Below, piece by piece: positions 11,885-24,270 of a DNA stretch of 64,000 nt; within the stretch, counting starts at the first letter, position 1, and each line of letters starts with the position of its first letter. Both the position numbers and the translations under genes were made by a program. This stretch comes from Siphonodentalium dalli (taxonomy: Eukaryota > Mollusca > Scaphopoda > Gadilida > Siphonodentaliidae), in NCBI GenBank assembly GCA_032622095.1, contig CP136064.1, positions 137,903,954-137,967,953 of the forward strand, read 5' to 3'. Below the pieces are notes generated by a model that had not been told where the DNA came from, searched no databases, and worked only from the letters and a program-made list of their open reading frames with translations.

Positions 11885-12440
11885 ATTCTGCAGATTCGCT
11901 ATTCCGAAGGTTCACTTTTCCGAAGGTTTGTGTTATTTTGATAATACACTTTGCACAACAAAACAAGGTGAAACTTTAGCACAAAAACACATCGGCAACT
12001 CTACAAAAACATGTTTATTACACACGGATAAGTTGATAATACAATGTTAGAGAGCTTCCTATTTCAAATGCATGGTATATAATATGGCATATATTTAATT
12101 TATGTGATCTGGGGGTTCGAAAATTAAGTGGGCCTTTAATGTTGATGTTTCTTACATGTAGCCCATTTCAGTAATGCAGTCATGGTGTTTTCAACTTTCC
12201 ATAATAAACGATAAACTGATACTGTCTTATTGCTATTAATAACTGACATCTGGGACAATTTGAGAATTATAATGGGGTGTATAAATGTACTATATGTGAA
12301 TACTAGCTTAATAGTATTTTTCATTCCTCGTGTGGTTTTCGTGGCGGGGGGGGGGGGGTGGGTGCAAATTTTAATTAATTTCTGCGAACCTTCGGAATAA
12401 CGAACCTTTGGAATAGCAAACCTTCGGAATAATGAACACG
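11885..12440. mobile_element. Candidate foldback element with CCGAAGGTT inverted ends
   Basis: The left side holds two copies of 'TATTCCGAAGGTTC' type motifs (11,899-11,930). The right side (12,388-12,435) holds three copies in inverted orientation (GAACCTTCGGAATAACGAAC). The interior is AT-rich with a poly-G tract near 12,343-12,358. No long open frame was seen. The inverted ends suggest a MITE or foldback element, but I found no clear target duplication. Confidence 0.5.
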
Positions 12441-14220
12441 TCCATCAATAAATGTATGCATGTTCATGGGACTGTTTATATATACATATAAGACTGGAGT
12501 AAAGTTGAGACCAATACGTTTTTGTTAATTTTGGTGCCCGAATTTCAACGAAATTTGGTGTGGTGACTCAGGGTGCCCTGGTAGAGTGTATAATGGCGTT
12601 AGTTTTTCTAAATTTTGATTTAAACAAATTTAAATGAATAAAAAATAGGAACCTATGTGAATATATATTTAGGTACAATATAAACCTATTTGCAAGAGAA
12701 TATGTTGCAGCACCAGATATAGGGGTATATGGGCCACAGTTAGACATGGGTCAGAGTGAGACATGGGCACTGACATTTTTCTAATTTCCAGACCAATATC
12801 CATGTCGCCAGTCCAGATATATTAGACTAAGCCATATAACACATGTTACTATATTTGTTCAAAATGCTATTATCAGGTGAAGGTTGAATCTGGCACCGCA
12901 ACCAATTTTCAAGGCAACATTAATTAATTTAATTTTTGCAATTTTAAGGGAAAAATATCCTATTGGATGAATTTACATATAATACTGAATACATTTTTGT
13001 AATGTGGAAAATAGGGATTTATTGCATATTTCACATAGCCACATCTGATTAATTTATTGACTTGACTTTTATATATGCTTGACTTTCAGCGAGTTACATG
13101 GGTGGGGCACAATGACTTAATGAGACACAATGTCTGGCCTGTGGTAGGATCCACCTTCAGTAGATGATAGGCACATCGAAAAGGAATGACATAATTTGTC
13201 AAATGACTATTGTTTTGGGGCTGGAGTGGAAAATAATTTAGATCAAACAGACTGATGTCATTGTGCAAGAGTGGTATGTTCGGGTCGTTTCCTATATGGT
13301 TACTACTCATTAATCAGACGCGCATATATGCACGTTTACGGAGTTCACCATAAAAGTCTATCGAACCACAAAAAATACCAGATCATGTCATGAATCCCTA
13401 CACTAGATATGACCGTACTATAGACCATATTCCACCAATTGCACTCTACACAAACCTGATAACTTTTTTATGTTCTGACAGCGAAATTTATAACAATGAA
13501 TGAACAAGCAGGGAATATTTCCATTTATTGTTAGTATTTGTTCCTCAATAATCTACTTCACAGTAGAGGTGGTCCCAATTCAAGATTGCATGGTTGTTTG
13601 TGACTTTTGTGAGCTTATATTGTACTCTTAGGTGTCTAATCATTGTAATGATCAATAATAGTGATAGTGGAGACTTAGAGTGAAATTAATGTAAATAGTG
13701 ATGGAAATTTAATTCTATTTTAATTTAATTCTATATATGTCTCTATGCCAAATAATTTAATGATTGTTGAGAATTTTATTCAAAATTACTAATCATGCGG
13801 CACATGCTGACACTATTAGGCATTATTAAGGAACAGGTATTTCATAATTTACTACCTGTACTGTTTTTTCATTGTTACAAACTTCCCTATCGCAACAGCA
13901 AAAACTTTGTACTGGTGGAATATCTCATTCTTGACGGGCATAGATACATAGAGATTCCTGGCATGGTCTAATAAAATGCTACTAGTACCAGATTAAACAT
14001 TTATATGACCATCTGCGATTGCCTCATGAGTCAAGTAGAACTACATGTAGAAGGTTACGACAGTTCGATCAGCTTGGTCTGGAATTATTATGTTCAGCAT
14101 ACAGATTTTTTCCCATCCCAATGTGTCAAGTCGACAAAAGCAATTACGCAGGGCTATATTTAATAATTTTTCCACAAATAGCCACTATATATATGCCATC
14201 CATGCTGACCGAGCTTCCGC
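12441..14220. other. No gene seen
   Basis: AT-rich sequence with short, motif-free open frames (for example 13,086-13,310 minus and 14,019-14,264 plus). Confidence 0.45.
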
Positions 14221-14224
14221 TTAA

Positions 14225-14807
14225 AGGGGTACTGTACGCCAAATGTTGTTGTTGGTTTCTATAGTCTCCGAGTCGGAGAATAAGGTAACAATGTTTTCAT
14301 TATTTGAAAGTCTCTTGAGTACGAAGTAGTGATACGGATGACAAATTTACCGGAATGCAAAAATACAAATTGTCGTTGTCGAGTAATTTTTGTTCTATTT
14401 TCAACCAAATGAATCAAATAAAATTTATATTATAGGCATACTAGTCCCATATAATCATTTAAGTTATTGTATCGTCGCTAGTCAGTGAGTGGCTTTATTG
14501 TTCTCCCCGTATCATCATAATATTTTAAGCGATCGTGTGTGCGATCGGTTTAACAATCCAGTATCCCTCAATTACTTTGTTTTATTACGGAAATTCGTAA
14601 TTTAATTGACGCCATTTTATGGCTCCAGTCATAAATTCAATTTATATCAAATTATTAACTTTTAAATTATTAAATTTTAAGATAGCCTATTAACCTGAGC
14701 TTTTACAGAATACATCTTCGACTCAAATTACTTATGTTTCTATATATTATCGATATTAGATCGTTGTTGTCACCGGAAATTTAATGAAAATGGCGTACAG
14801 TACCCCT
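14225..14807. mobile_element. piggyBac-like MITE with TTAA flanks
   Basis: Perfect 17-bp terminal inverted repeats, AGGGGTACTGTACGCCA at the left end and its complement at the right, are flanked on both sides by TTAA (14,221-14,224 and 14,808-14,811). TTAA is the diagnostic target duplication of the piggyBac superfamily. The 583-bp interior has no open frame for a transposase, so the element would be mobilised in trans. The family name is inferred from the target site. Confidence 0.82.
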
Positions 14808-14811
14808 TTAA

Positions 14812-15425
14812 TTCATGCTTACGGTTTAAAGCAATAACACAGTGTTAAAATCATGAAATATTTAATATGTGAGAATGCTAAAACAAACCACTGTTAATGG
14901 CGTTATTAATGGTGCATTATATTTAATTTGATCTGTCCATCACAGGAAACAGAATTCATAGATGGAAAATTAGAAGCATATCCTCTCAGCAGTCACTACA
15001 CTCTACATTGTGCGGAGAACAAATGGGAGATGTTCTTCTTTTCCTTCACTCACCAAGTTAATTGACTCACTTTGTCAGTCACCAATTCACTGGGCTTCAC
15101 TTGTTTGTCACATATGTGTGTCGACTGCTCTGTAGTGTAGATGGCTAGAATTGTATTTTGACCCGATTCACATTCACCGTGAGTGAGTGAGGCTGAGCCT
15201 GAACAGACTGAAGTCGTTGAAAACTAAATTTACTAATCTGTAATCACTAATACAATCCTAATAGTAATTGACTAGTATAGTACCAGTAGTAAATGAGTAA
15301 ATCAGTCAGCTCTAACATGTCCATTTTCTGATTTCCTTGACCTGAAACCAATAGTGACAGTGTCGGCTACTAAATAAATTTAGAGAAGTATACGGAACAA
15401 TTTGCCGCTTACAACTCTAACCACT
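14812..15425. other. No gene seen
   Basis: No motif-bearing frame or clear repeat. This lies between two MITEs. Confidence 0.45.
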
Positions 15426-16364
15426 TATGGGAGGCCCTTTTCACATTTATTATTTATTTACGCTTAAGCGCAAATATTTGCGCTTAAGCGCAAATAACCT
15501 CTATCATTTGCGCTTAAGCACAAATATTTGCGCTTAAGCGTACATCATTTGCGCTTAAGCTCAATTCATTTATGCTTAAGCGCAAATCATTTGCGCTTAA
15601 GCGCAAATTAAAATTAATATTCATTGATTCCCCCCTGAATTAATTTTAAATGGCACAGGCCTAAACACATCACTCAAGTCTATATACCGGTAGGCCCACC
15701 ATATGAGGGAAGCAATCCCCCAGTAACCCTAGATCCCTTTTATGACATGGAAATGGTATAGATCTGTGCAGGATATGTCTCATTTATAAAATATACTTGA
15801 TCTCTGTGATGGAGACACACATTCTTGGGGACAGGGATGCTGATAATATGAAAATAGGGTTTTTTTCCCTATTTCAAGTCAATAAGTACACAATATGAAG
15901 GAAGCAAGCCCCCCGGTAACCCCTAATTCCCCTTTTATGGCCATAGAAATGGTATAGATCTGTGCAGGAGATATCCCTTTAATAAAATATACTAGAGCTC
16001 TGGGAGTGAGACACCAATTCCTGGGACACCAGGGACAGAGATGCTGATATGCATATGGAAATATGTTTTTTCTTCAACTTCGAGTCTGTATGGGGCTATT
16101 ACTATGGGCCCATCATTATATACTATGACTCAGTATGAGATGGACTCAATCATTCACAATCAGAGGGAAGTAAGGGAGTGTTAGGTATTTGCGCTTAAGC
16201 GCAAATAAATTGATAGACACATATTTGCGCTTAAGCGCAAATGATTTGCGCTTAAGTGCAAATGACTTACGCTTAAGCACAAATGATTTGCGCTTAAGCG
16301 CAAATATTTGCGCTTAAATGCCTTAATCGCAAATAAATAATAAATGTGAAAAGGGCCTCCCATA
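15426..16364. mobile_element. MITE rich in ATTTGCGCTTAAGCGCAAAT palindromes
   Basis: Terminal inverted repeats of about 32 bp (starting TATGGGAGGCCCTTTTCACA) end in the exact complement at 16,364. ACCACT flanks both ends (15,420-15,425 and 16,365-16,370), consistent with a 6-bp target duplication. Just inside each end lies a cluster of a perfect 20-bp palindrome, about six copies or variants at 15,461-15,607 and six at 16,186-16,330. The centre holds two related 250-bp segments with 'GAAATGGTATAGATCTGTGC'. There is no transposase. Confidence 0.8.
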
Positions 16365-16370
16365 ACCACT

Positions 16371-16914
16371 GCGTCCAGGCGAAACATACTTAAAATTTAA
16401 CAGAACAAGTCAAATCATACTGATTCACAGTGGTGACCACAGACCAGTCCAACGTCCATACTACCATAGTCCACTCCAGTGACCTTTTTTTTCAGTCACA
16501 GTTTCGTCATTCACTGATTCAGTTTCTTTTCGACTGAGTATCACTGTCACTGTTAATCTTCAAAAATATGGAGGATCCACACCAATGTATGCCCAATCGA
16601 TTGGCTTATAACAAAATAAAATTCAGCACGAGAACCACAACGGAGAAGAGTTGTTGTTGTTTGAAGAGTTTGAATAACAATCGCCAATAACTTCTCGGCG
16701 CAGCCATTTTGTAACGAAAATTACGTCACCATTTGTAACGTTGCTATGGGCCAGGGGACGTAATTTCAAACTGTAACTGTTCGGCGAAATTTGACGACGT
16801 TTGCCTAATGCTATGCGCCAATGTCAACTAAATCCACATTAATCATTTAATTTTGAATAAAGGTGCTTGTGTTCTTCAAATTTAATAGTGTTGCTATGGG
16901 GAGGCTGATCGAAG
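16371..16914. other. No gene seen
   Basis: No recognisable coding segment. Confidence 0.4.
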
Positions 16915-17790
16915 AAGAAAAACATTGGAATCCATGTAAAAAAAAGTACGCACAAGTACAGTCACGACCTACACTACTCAGAACTATATGTGTTGACTTA
17001 TATATGAGCGTCAATTAAGATTTAAACCGGTACCGCTATCTATAAATATTTATTATAACCAATTGCGTACATGAAAGTTGATTGCTGATGGTAGGGGGTG
17101 GGGACTACATCTGAATTTCCTATTGCACCCACATCTTTCACCCTTTCATGGCTCCCAATTGTCGACTGGCCCATGCCCATTCTCAATTTGGATGAAATTT
17201 TAGCGGGGAAATTTCGCGGGGAAATGTGCGTGCCAATATGACGTCGCTTTTGATACAACATACCCGTGACGTCACAGGTCTAACAGTTTACGTGAACGTG
17301 CATGCTTTTACTAATTTATTAAACTAAAGACAAGTTTATTTAGTGATATGACAAACATTTTAGACATTTACGAGATGAGTCATGTTGTTTTCGCGATATG
17401 GCTAACTAAAATGTGCAGTTTTACGTAATTTCCGTCATTTCCCGAATGGCATTTCCCGAGTCCGGTCGACAATATTTATGATTTACATGTAAGTAATGAA
17501 TATTGTTCAAAGAATAAACCATATAACGCCTTAACGCAATGATTACTGTTATGTTGGCTATACGAAAAGTAACATTTTGTAGTTTTAATTTAATTGCAAA
17601 GACGTTCCAAGATGGCGGCCCCTCAAATTCAAGATGGCGGCGCCCCTAATTCAAGATGGCGGCGCCCATGTTCGAAAGCGAACTCATTATAAGGACGACT
17701 AGCGCATTTGTTGCTACAAATGCGCGGCTGGGCCCAGCTAATCGTCCTTAAATAAATCGTTTTGTTAATTTGTCAATTATATTCCAACAT
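16915..17790 (-). repeat. Dispersed repeat R2, inverted copy
   Basis: The reverse complement of this region matches 61,486-62,650 over most of its length. Matching parts include the AAGGACGA/TCGTCCTT hairpin region, three AAGATGGCGGC motifs, TAAACTTTTCTTTAGTTTAG-type sequence, GTGACGTCATA and 'AAAGCGACGTCATATTGGCA'. A shorter relative occupies 60,715-61,485. It is non-coding. The TCGTCCTT hairpins may mark element ends. Confidence 0.7.
17609..17663 (+). promoter_or_regulatory. Three AAGATGGCGGC motifs (YY1-type consensus)
   Basis: AAGATGGCGGC occurs at 17,609-17,619, 17,631-17,641 and 17,653-17,663, spaced 22 bp start to start. This is the canonical binding consensus for the YY1/Pleiohomeotic family. 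Three copies in inverted orientation also occur in the related repeat at 61,589-61,643. The motif is seen directly; any binding is inference. Confidence 0.5.
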
Positions 17791-17814
17791 GGCGGCCACC
17801 ACTGGGGCCCATAG

Positions 17815-18955
17815 GTGCGAATCGCCCGGATGTCAAAACCAAATTTTGAGGTTGATGGAGTATATAAATTAGTGACGTCACAACTATACTTGCGTCGCTT
17901 ACGAACTGTAAAACAACATTTGGGTTGTGGTTACTTCACATTGTCTTGTAAGAAGTTAGTGGACTACTTGCCCCATTATGTCACTCAGTATTCAGAACCT
18001 GGATTCCTGAGTATATTGGACACCATAAATCAAACTGATGACACCAGAAGACCCATCACTACCAATGGATTCTTCATCTTTTCCCACCGCGTGGAATTAT
18101 TAATATATTAAGTATCGCCTGTCTAGTGCGTTTACCATCAACATGCATCTAAACTGCAGGGTTGGATATGTAGAGCAGTTGCGCATTGCGTTGATTTCGA
18201 TAAACCTCAGAATAATTAAGGATCAAGTGGGACCGCAACACAATCATAACCATTGCCAAGAAACATTTTCCTGTGGAACTGATGTACAAACGCAAAGCAT
18301 TGTCCCACCAAACTCTGCTTGTGCCTAAATCATAGAAATCAATACTGGATTTCATTTTGATGTATACTATCAATGGTCTATTCGAACTTATTGTGTTCAT
18401 GCCAAGACATATTTCGTATGTTGGGCGAATCACTTTGTGTGGCTACCACCAATTAACTGAACACGGGACAAGCCAAGAACCAGTCTGGTGTCAATGATCT
18501 AGCATGGTGTATTTTAATGTTAATTTCAACTGAATAAACATGTGGCTTGACTACTTTGTTGAATATCATCATCCAGATTTCAGTATCTGAAATTCACAAT
18601 ATAGCACTTCAATATTGATACTGGCTGCTACCCCTTATGTGAATATGTTATCCACCAATGTGGGTCTATTCTATTTGATCTACTGTGGCTATCAATACGT
18701 TTGAAACCTGCTAAGTTCAGATAAATGAGGTTCAAATGGTTTTACCAGCCCCACTTCATAGCTATAACAACAAGCAGTTGTGTATTGCTACCTGTAAGAT
18801 ACACTATACGCATTTTCTACCGAGGAGATGTCATGAAAAGAACTAACGCAAACGCTTATCTGCACCACCATTGCCATTTGATATGGTAACCACCAATATT
18901 CCTCAGTTAGTACTCCGGCTTAGATTTTAGCACAGAAGGCCAGACATTGGGATTG
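17815..18955. other. No supported gene; motif-free open frames
   Basis: A 98-codon plus frame (17,815-18,111) and overlapping short frames on both strands at 18,143-18,433 have no domain I recognise. Coding potential cannot be judged by eye. Confidence 0.35.
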
Positions 18956-18959
18956 TAAA

Positions 18960-19350
18960 ATATGTCCCTCAAGCTAAGATGGATGTCTACACAGTTTCTA
19001 ATTTTTCATACAGAGTTGGATTTTCTCTTCAAATTTGAAGACATTACACGTATGCAGTATAGGACATGTGTGAGCATTTACTTAAACGTAGCCGATTTAC
19101 CTAATATCCCATGGTGGAATCCCAGGGCGATTGGTGGTCTAAAGAACACTGACTTTTGTATTCTGATCGCCGTTTTTTTTATCCATCTTGAAAATTTGAA
19201 TACATGACACATATGCAGTATAGGACATCCCTTAATTTGTATAAGAAATTAAATATATGCGCATATACTAAAACGTATGGTGGAATCCCAGGGCGATATT
19301 TGTGGTGTTACGAACATTAACTTGCATTTTGAGTGCCAATTCGGTAGCCA
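18960..19350. repeat. Two tandem copies of about 161 bp
   Basis: TATGCAGTATAGGACAT occurs at 19,051 and 19,212. ATGGTGGAATCCCAGGGCGA follows in both copies, then a segment ending in an 'CCATCTTGAA' type string. The copies are diverged. Confidence 0.65.
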
Positions 19351-20009
19351 TCTTGAATGAAATTGAACAGTTCTGTTGAAGTGTGATAATAATTCCGTAT
19401 GTGGCACGACTAAATCAATTATACGATAGACACGAGTGAGCGATATGGCAATCGTCGATGGTATAAATACTAAAATTGACGATCTACATGTAGTAACCTA
19501 TTATTTGTAACTAAATCTAAACACACGTGCGTGACTGTGAATACATCAATCTTTTATTTCCGCGTTGCGATCAATTAGTTTGCTCCAACCAACAAGGTTT
19601 CACACGAGATTGCGCCGTCATTACTCCTGACGAAAATAAGCTAGTAGCGGTGTGAGAATAAAACTCGTAATATATTCATCGAATTTCAACATGCCATCGA
19701 CCCGAAACCATATGTACATTTCTATTGTATAATATGTCTATATGTCTATTGTTTATATCATTCTATATCTCAATATCCTTATGTTATATATGTATTAACT
19801 TGGATAAGAGAATAAAGCATATATTATTTCCCCTCACTGAATTCCGCTCAATTCTTTAAATCCATTAACCAGAATATCGGAAAATAATTTTTGACAAAAT
19901 GCTATAATTCGGTTATCTAAAGTTTTGACCGATCGAACATTTTTTGTACAATGCAATTGGTGCACTACATTGCTGAAGCAATACGTAAACATCGAATTGT
20001 CACAATTCG
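19351..20009. other. No gene seen
   Basis: AT-rich sequence. The overlapping short frames at 19,834-20,107 have no motif. Confidence 0.4.
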
Positions 20010-20395
20010 CTGTCGCTACCAAAACGGTTATTTACACGAGATTATTACAAATCTCAAAATTGTTGATTTTCTGGTGCCATTTTGGCAGCCATCTATGGCT
20101 GGAATAACAGTTTCCTGTTAAATTGGGTACTATACTTAGAGAGCTACTATAAAGGTATACTTATTAAGAAATATACGTTGAATTCGTCAGTTCTTTGGAC
20201 AACCATACATCTTAGCTGAACTGACAATGACGTCATTTTTGTGACGTCATAAATCCATCCAGTCGCGGACCCATGAAGTCTTACAAACTTTTTCTAACAA
20301 AGTAAGTGATGCGCTATCATAATATCATGGTCTCTACATTTGTTAAAAATATAATATCATAGTCTCTACATTTGTTCAAAAGTTCCCAACATAAG
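20010..20395 (-). repeat. Dispersed repeat R3, second copy
   Basis: This is the inverted, diverged relative of 10,860-11,160, with TGACGTCA, CAGTCGCG, TCTAACAAA and 'ATGGTCTCTACATTTGTT' in corresponding order. The last motif is duplicated locally (20,328 and 20,360). Confidence 0.5.
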
Positions 20396-20970
20396 CGACT
20401 ATACTGTAGAGTGGTTGGGACGAAAGCCATACAAGAAGCTGTAAGCGTTCAGAAAGTCTACCAATCGTTTGTGCATTAGTTTGTCTAGGAGCTTAGCACA
20501 TGGGGGGAATACTTATTGGTTTATATCTGGAAATAATGTTTTTTTGGGGGAGGGGGGGGGTTGGCACTCCCTTTGCTAACTTCATTTTGATCGGACTTTA
20601 CCGTGCTCGGGTGAGATATTGAATACGTGCTCCATTGTATGGGCTATAATCTGAATCGTTTCTTTCGTAAGTCCATTCTAGTTTTCCCTTTCACTGATAA
20701 GCAAGCAATGATGATTTCATGGACTGCTGTTGGGTTAGTAAAGTCGTCAGTTATTCTGTTGCGGAGATGATCGGAACATTCAGAATCGTTGTAATTCACC
20801 ATACTTTGGCTGTTTTTTTGGACAAAAGTTTGAGAAGTACTCATTAGTCCAGTGCCATAATGGTCAAATAGAAATTCTGGGTGATTAATAGTGCTACCAA
20901 TCATCTTTAGTGCACCCTTGGGAATGTTCCAGGTTTGTTTTAAGTCGTTTTTATTCTCTTCCAATATTCT
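20390..20970 (-). pseudogene. Decayed LINE, linker and start of reverse transcriptase
   Basis: On the minus strand the 106-codon frame at 20,964-20,644 resembles the segment between endonuclease and reverse transcriptase of CR1-like LINEs (KNDLKQTWNI; TSQTFVQKN). Further down (about 20,500-20,390), after frame changes, LLDKLMHKRLVDFL and FRPNHSTV match the conserved early reverse-transcriptase region. The catalytic part is absent. With 21,337-21,640 it probably forms one decayed element. Confidence 0.65.
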
Positions 20971-21336
20971 TGAGTAATAATGTTTTAGCTCTTTCTAATG
21001 AATTTACTATCGGCGATAATTCATGTATTAATTTAGTTTAAACATATTTTATTTTAACCAATATAATGTACAAAATTCACGGTATGATGATGAGAGATAT
21101 TGATGGTTATAATGGGATTGGGCGGTAAGCATAATGCGTATCTTAAGCCATCTCCTACACGTATGAAATAATGAATGGTGACCGTTTCATACAGACAAAA
21201 CTAGAATGTACATTTCGATGTATATGAATGTATACAGCTCAAGAAATGTATTAATTTGTGTCTTGATTAGATGTAGTTTTTAATTTCTTTGCATAAAGTT
21301 CGTGATTCACAATAATCGATTTTATCAGACCTGTTG

Positions 21337-21640
21337 TCATCCAGGGCCGTTTTTTGTTTGTATTTTCTTATTTATGGGTTGGAAAGCCAGTTCGTATACA
21401 TTATATCTCTTGGTGGCAATGGTATCATGGACGGACGAGTCTAACACCTGTTTTATATATAATTCTGTGCAAAAAAATCCAAAGTGGTCTGAGACATCAC
21501 AAGTGATTAAACCTGCTCGTTGTGCCTTTTGTATAGTGTTGGTATATATATATTTTTTGTCTATCAACGTTGCTGAATGGTCCGTTATTCTGATTGGTTT
21601 CGTGGTTCTAGGCACCAATCCTCCAGATATTATTGTTAAA
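21337..21640 (-). pseudogene. Decayed LINE endonuclease fragment
   Basis: The minus-strand frame 21,618-21,337 carries PIRITDHSATLIDKKYIYTN and, about 20 residues on, DVSDHFGFF. These match the C-terminal part of the APE-type endonuclease of CR1-like LINEs (ATLIDNI...DISDHFP). It lies upstream, in minus orientation, of the reverse-transcriptase fragment at 20,390-20,970, the expected gene order. The intervening 370 bp is degenerate. Confidence 0.65.
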
Positions 21641-22039
21641 ATCGTCTATCAAAATTTAATAGATCTATATTAGAGTCCATCGTGATGTAAGTCTTAGAGC
21701 TTTATATTTTCTCTAGATTACTATCAAATTTCATCATGAATTTATCGATATCAGCTTTAGGTGCCGTATTTGGTCAAAAGAAACAACCAATTATATGTGA
21801 TTCGTATTGTCCTGGTTTGATTTTTACAAAAACAGTTTCTATTACGTAAGGGGTGAAATTGCTATGTCGGGTCTAGTCTTATGTTATATTTGAATGATAT
21901 CTCATATGAAGAGACATATACCTCATCTTCCGTCGTCATCGTCTGGTCGACATCTAAATTCGATGGGATGATAACCGGGTATTTGGAAGGTAAATGATTT
22001 TTCGTGTGAGTCACTTGAACATATTACTTGTCGTCGAAC

Positions 22040-22560
22040 TCGTATTTTATTTAATAAAATAATGAGTCTATGTATATTTTGAATTGATCGGGTGTTGGAG
22101 CCTCAACAGTGAAGTCTGGCAGAGAGTTCCAGCTATTTACAACCCTCTGCGAGAAAAAAATATTTTCCTATGTCCTGGTTAACAGTGCGCATCTGTAGCT
22201 TATTATTATGTCATCTTGTTTTTCCTGATGAATTTTTTCTAATAGGTCACAGGTATTGATATTGTAATGGCCATTCAACAGTTTATATACCTCGATTAGA
22301 TCTCTTCTAAATCTTCGATATTTTAAAGACATCAGATTGAGTCTTATCATTCGGTCTCGGTAGCATAGAGTTTTAGTTTGAAGAACTAGTTTCGTTGCTT
22401 TTATTTGTATTTTCTCTAACACAATGACATTGGCTCGATGCAGAGTTACATTATTCGATGATAGGTCCGACAATGCTAATATGTAGAGCGATCGGAAAGT
22501 GTCAATGTCCAAGTTCGTGAAAGTTCTATTGACTATGCCGTTGATTTGAGAAGCTTTATT
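22040..22560 (-). pseudogene. Decayed LINE, C-terminal region and 3' end
   Basis: The 114-codon minus frame (22,512-22,168) has LEKIQIKATKLV and LKYRRFRRDLIEVYKLLNG, conserved downstream of the reverse transcriptase in CR1-like LINEs. After a frame change in a T-rich run near 22,150, YFFSQRVVNSWNSLP appears and ends near 22,050. The 5' part is missing. Confidence 0.75.
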
Positions 22561-24059
22561 ATTTAGGATATTGTATGAAGGCCAATTATATTGTCAAATT
22601 GAGCTATATCGATTGGATATCTCGCAGGACAACACATTTCGGGTGTTCGTGGGGTGTGGATTCGCTGGATATCTGATAGTTACAATATGTAACTATTATG
22701 ACCGTGTTAATTACTTTCGATTGTTTAGGTATGAACAATGGCTGGGCCACTCTTGAAGATTTTATGGCGTGAAAACAATGCTTCCGATATTTGATCCGCA
22801 TTTAGAGGCTTTCTGGTGTGGTGAATGAGAAACCTGCAGTAATAAGCCGTAGTTCTTTTGTAATAATTTGAAGGATTAGTGGTTTTAACATAATTCTGTG
22901 GTGGTGCATTCATGTAACCAATATATCTACGTGCGCTCGCGCAACAGTATGGCGATCAGACAGATTCGTTCGTAGCTTGGTGTCACACTCCACGACGTCA
23001 CCAAAAACGACGTAAAACCTCGTGGCGTTCTGACATTTTTACTGTGCCGCGTTTTTGCTATGTTTATATTGTGCGTTGTTTTCGATTATTTGTTTGTCGC
23101 CGATATCGCCATTTGTCAGGATTCCCTGTCTCTATATTTAAAACTGCCTTGATCGTAGTGAGCCTCGATTTCGATTTTTTCTCCCAGGTCAAAATACGTC
23201 AGAGTTATGTCAAAAATAGATCGACCTACATTTTCTCGATAAGAACACTGCACCAAAGAGTCTATAGACTCCTTCTGGACCTACATAGACTCCTTCATTC
23301 GGGTATTTTTACTTATAATTGGGAAGTTTTATCATTTTTGGTTCGTGCGAAGACCTCTTATTATGCGGGAAAAGAGAGACATTCAAAACGCAATTTGGTA
23401 ATTCGACGCAATAAGCTGAGTTCCGGATCAAATACGACGAATGACGTAACACAAAACAAAACCCATTTGTTGACACAAACACCGTTTGAAGAGTTTATTA
23501 TTTCATAAAATGATCATTATTGATTAATTATTGATTAATTATTTATATTTATTGTTGCATTATGGCTGCTATCCATATTTACACAAATGGTATTAATTAT
23601 TTCTTATAATTGCTCCTTTGGTCAACTTTGACTATCGGAAAATGAAAATCAAAATATGCCGCTGAAAAAAATGTAATCGATATTAAAGTCTCATCCTTTC
23701 GGAAACATGGAATTGGTTTTAATTACTTAAATGATTAATATAGTAATTTGCCTTTTATCTGTGATGAAATGAGAAATGGTAATTGTCTTTTTTTGCTAAC
23801 ATTAAATTAAATTGAATAAATTAAGTAAAATACAGTGAAATTATTGTTTATTACATTTTTGCGCACGTTGGCATCTCTCTGAGTGCATTCTAGTTTATAT
23901 TATAATTGATTTTATGCCTAATAATATGATCTTGAGGGCGTAACCATTTCTGATTATGGTTTTCTTGTGTAAACATATTCTGCCATGTGCCAAGACGGGG
24001 TACATATAACGTTCAGACAATTAAAATGATTTGATCATTTATTAACAAAGAGTTCAATA
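22561..24059. other. No supported gene
   Basis: The longest frame is 154 codons (23,044-23,508, plus). It is rich in R, S, L and Y and has no recognisable domain, signal or repeat. Real coding status is unclear. Confidence 0.35.
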
Positions 24060-24270
24060 GAATATCTTCGTCGTCGTATGGTTTCTTCTAGTTGGGTTCG
24101 TCTTCCTGTCGTCTGCGTGAATCGGGGTCTTCTCGTGTCGTCATAAGCTGGGCGTGTCTTCTTGTCGTCTACGTGAATCGGGGACTGCTCGTGTCTTCAT
24201 AAGTTGAGGGTGTCTTCCTGTCGTCTGCGTGATTGATATCTAGTTGCGTTCATCGGCCTGTCGTCTGCTG
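24060..24270. repeat. Minisatellite, unit about 56 bp
   Basis: 'TCTTCCTGTCGTCTGCGTGA' starts at 24,101, 24,157 and 24,213, with a weaker fourth copy near 24,250. The copies are separated by ATCGGGG...CTCGTGTC...TCATAAG sequence. Confidence 0.8.

Noticed and set aside
23044-23508. 154-codon frame rich in Arg, Ser and Tyr
   Set aside because: No recognisable domain and no supporting neighbour; kept only as a note in the gap entry.
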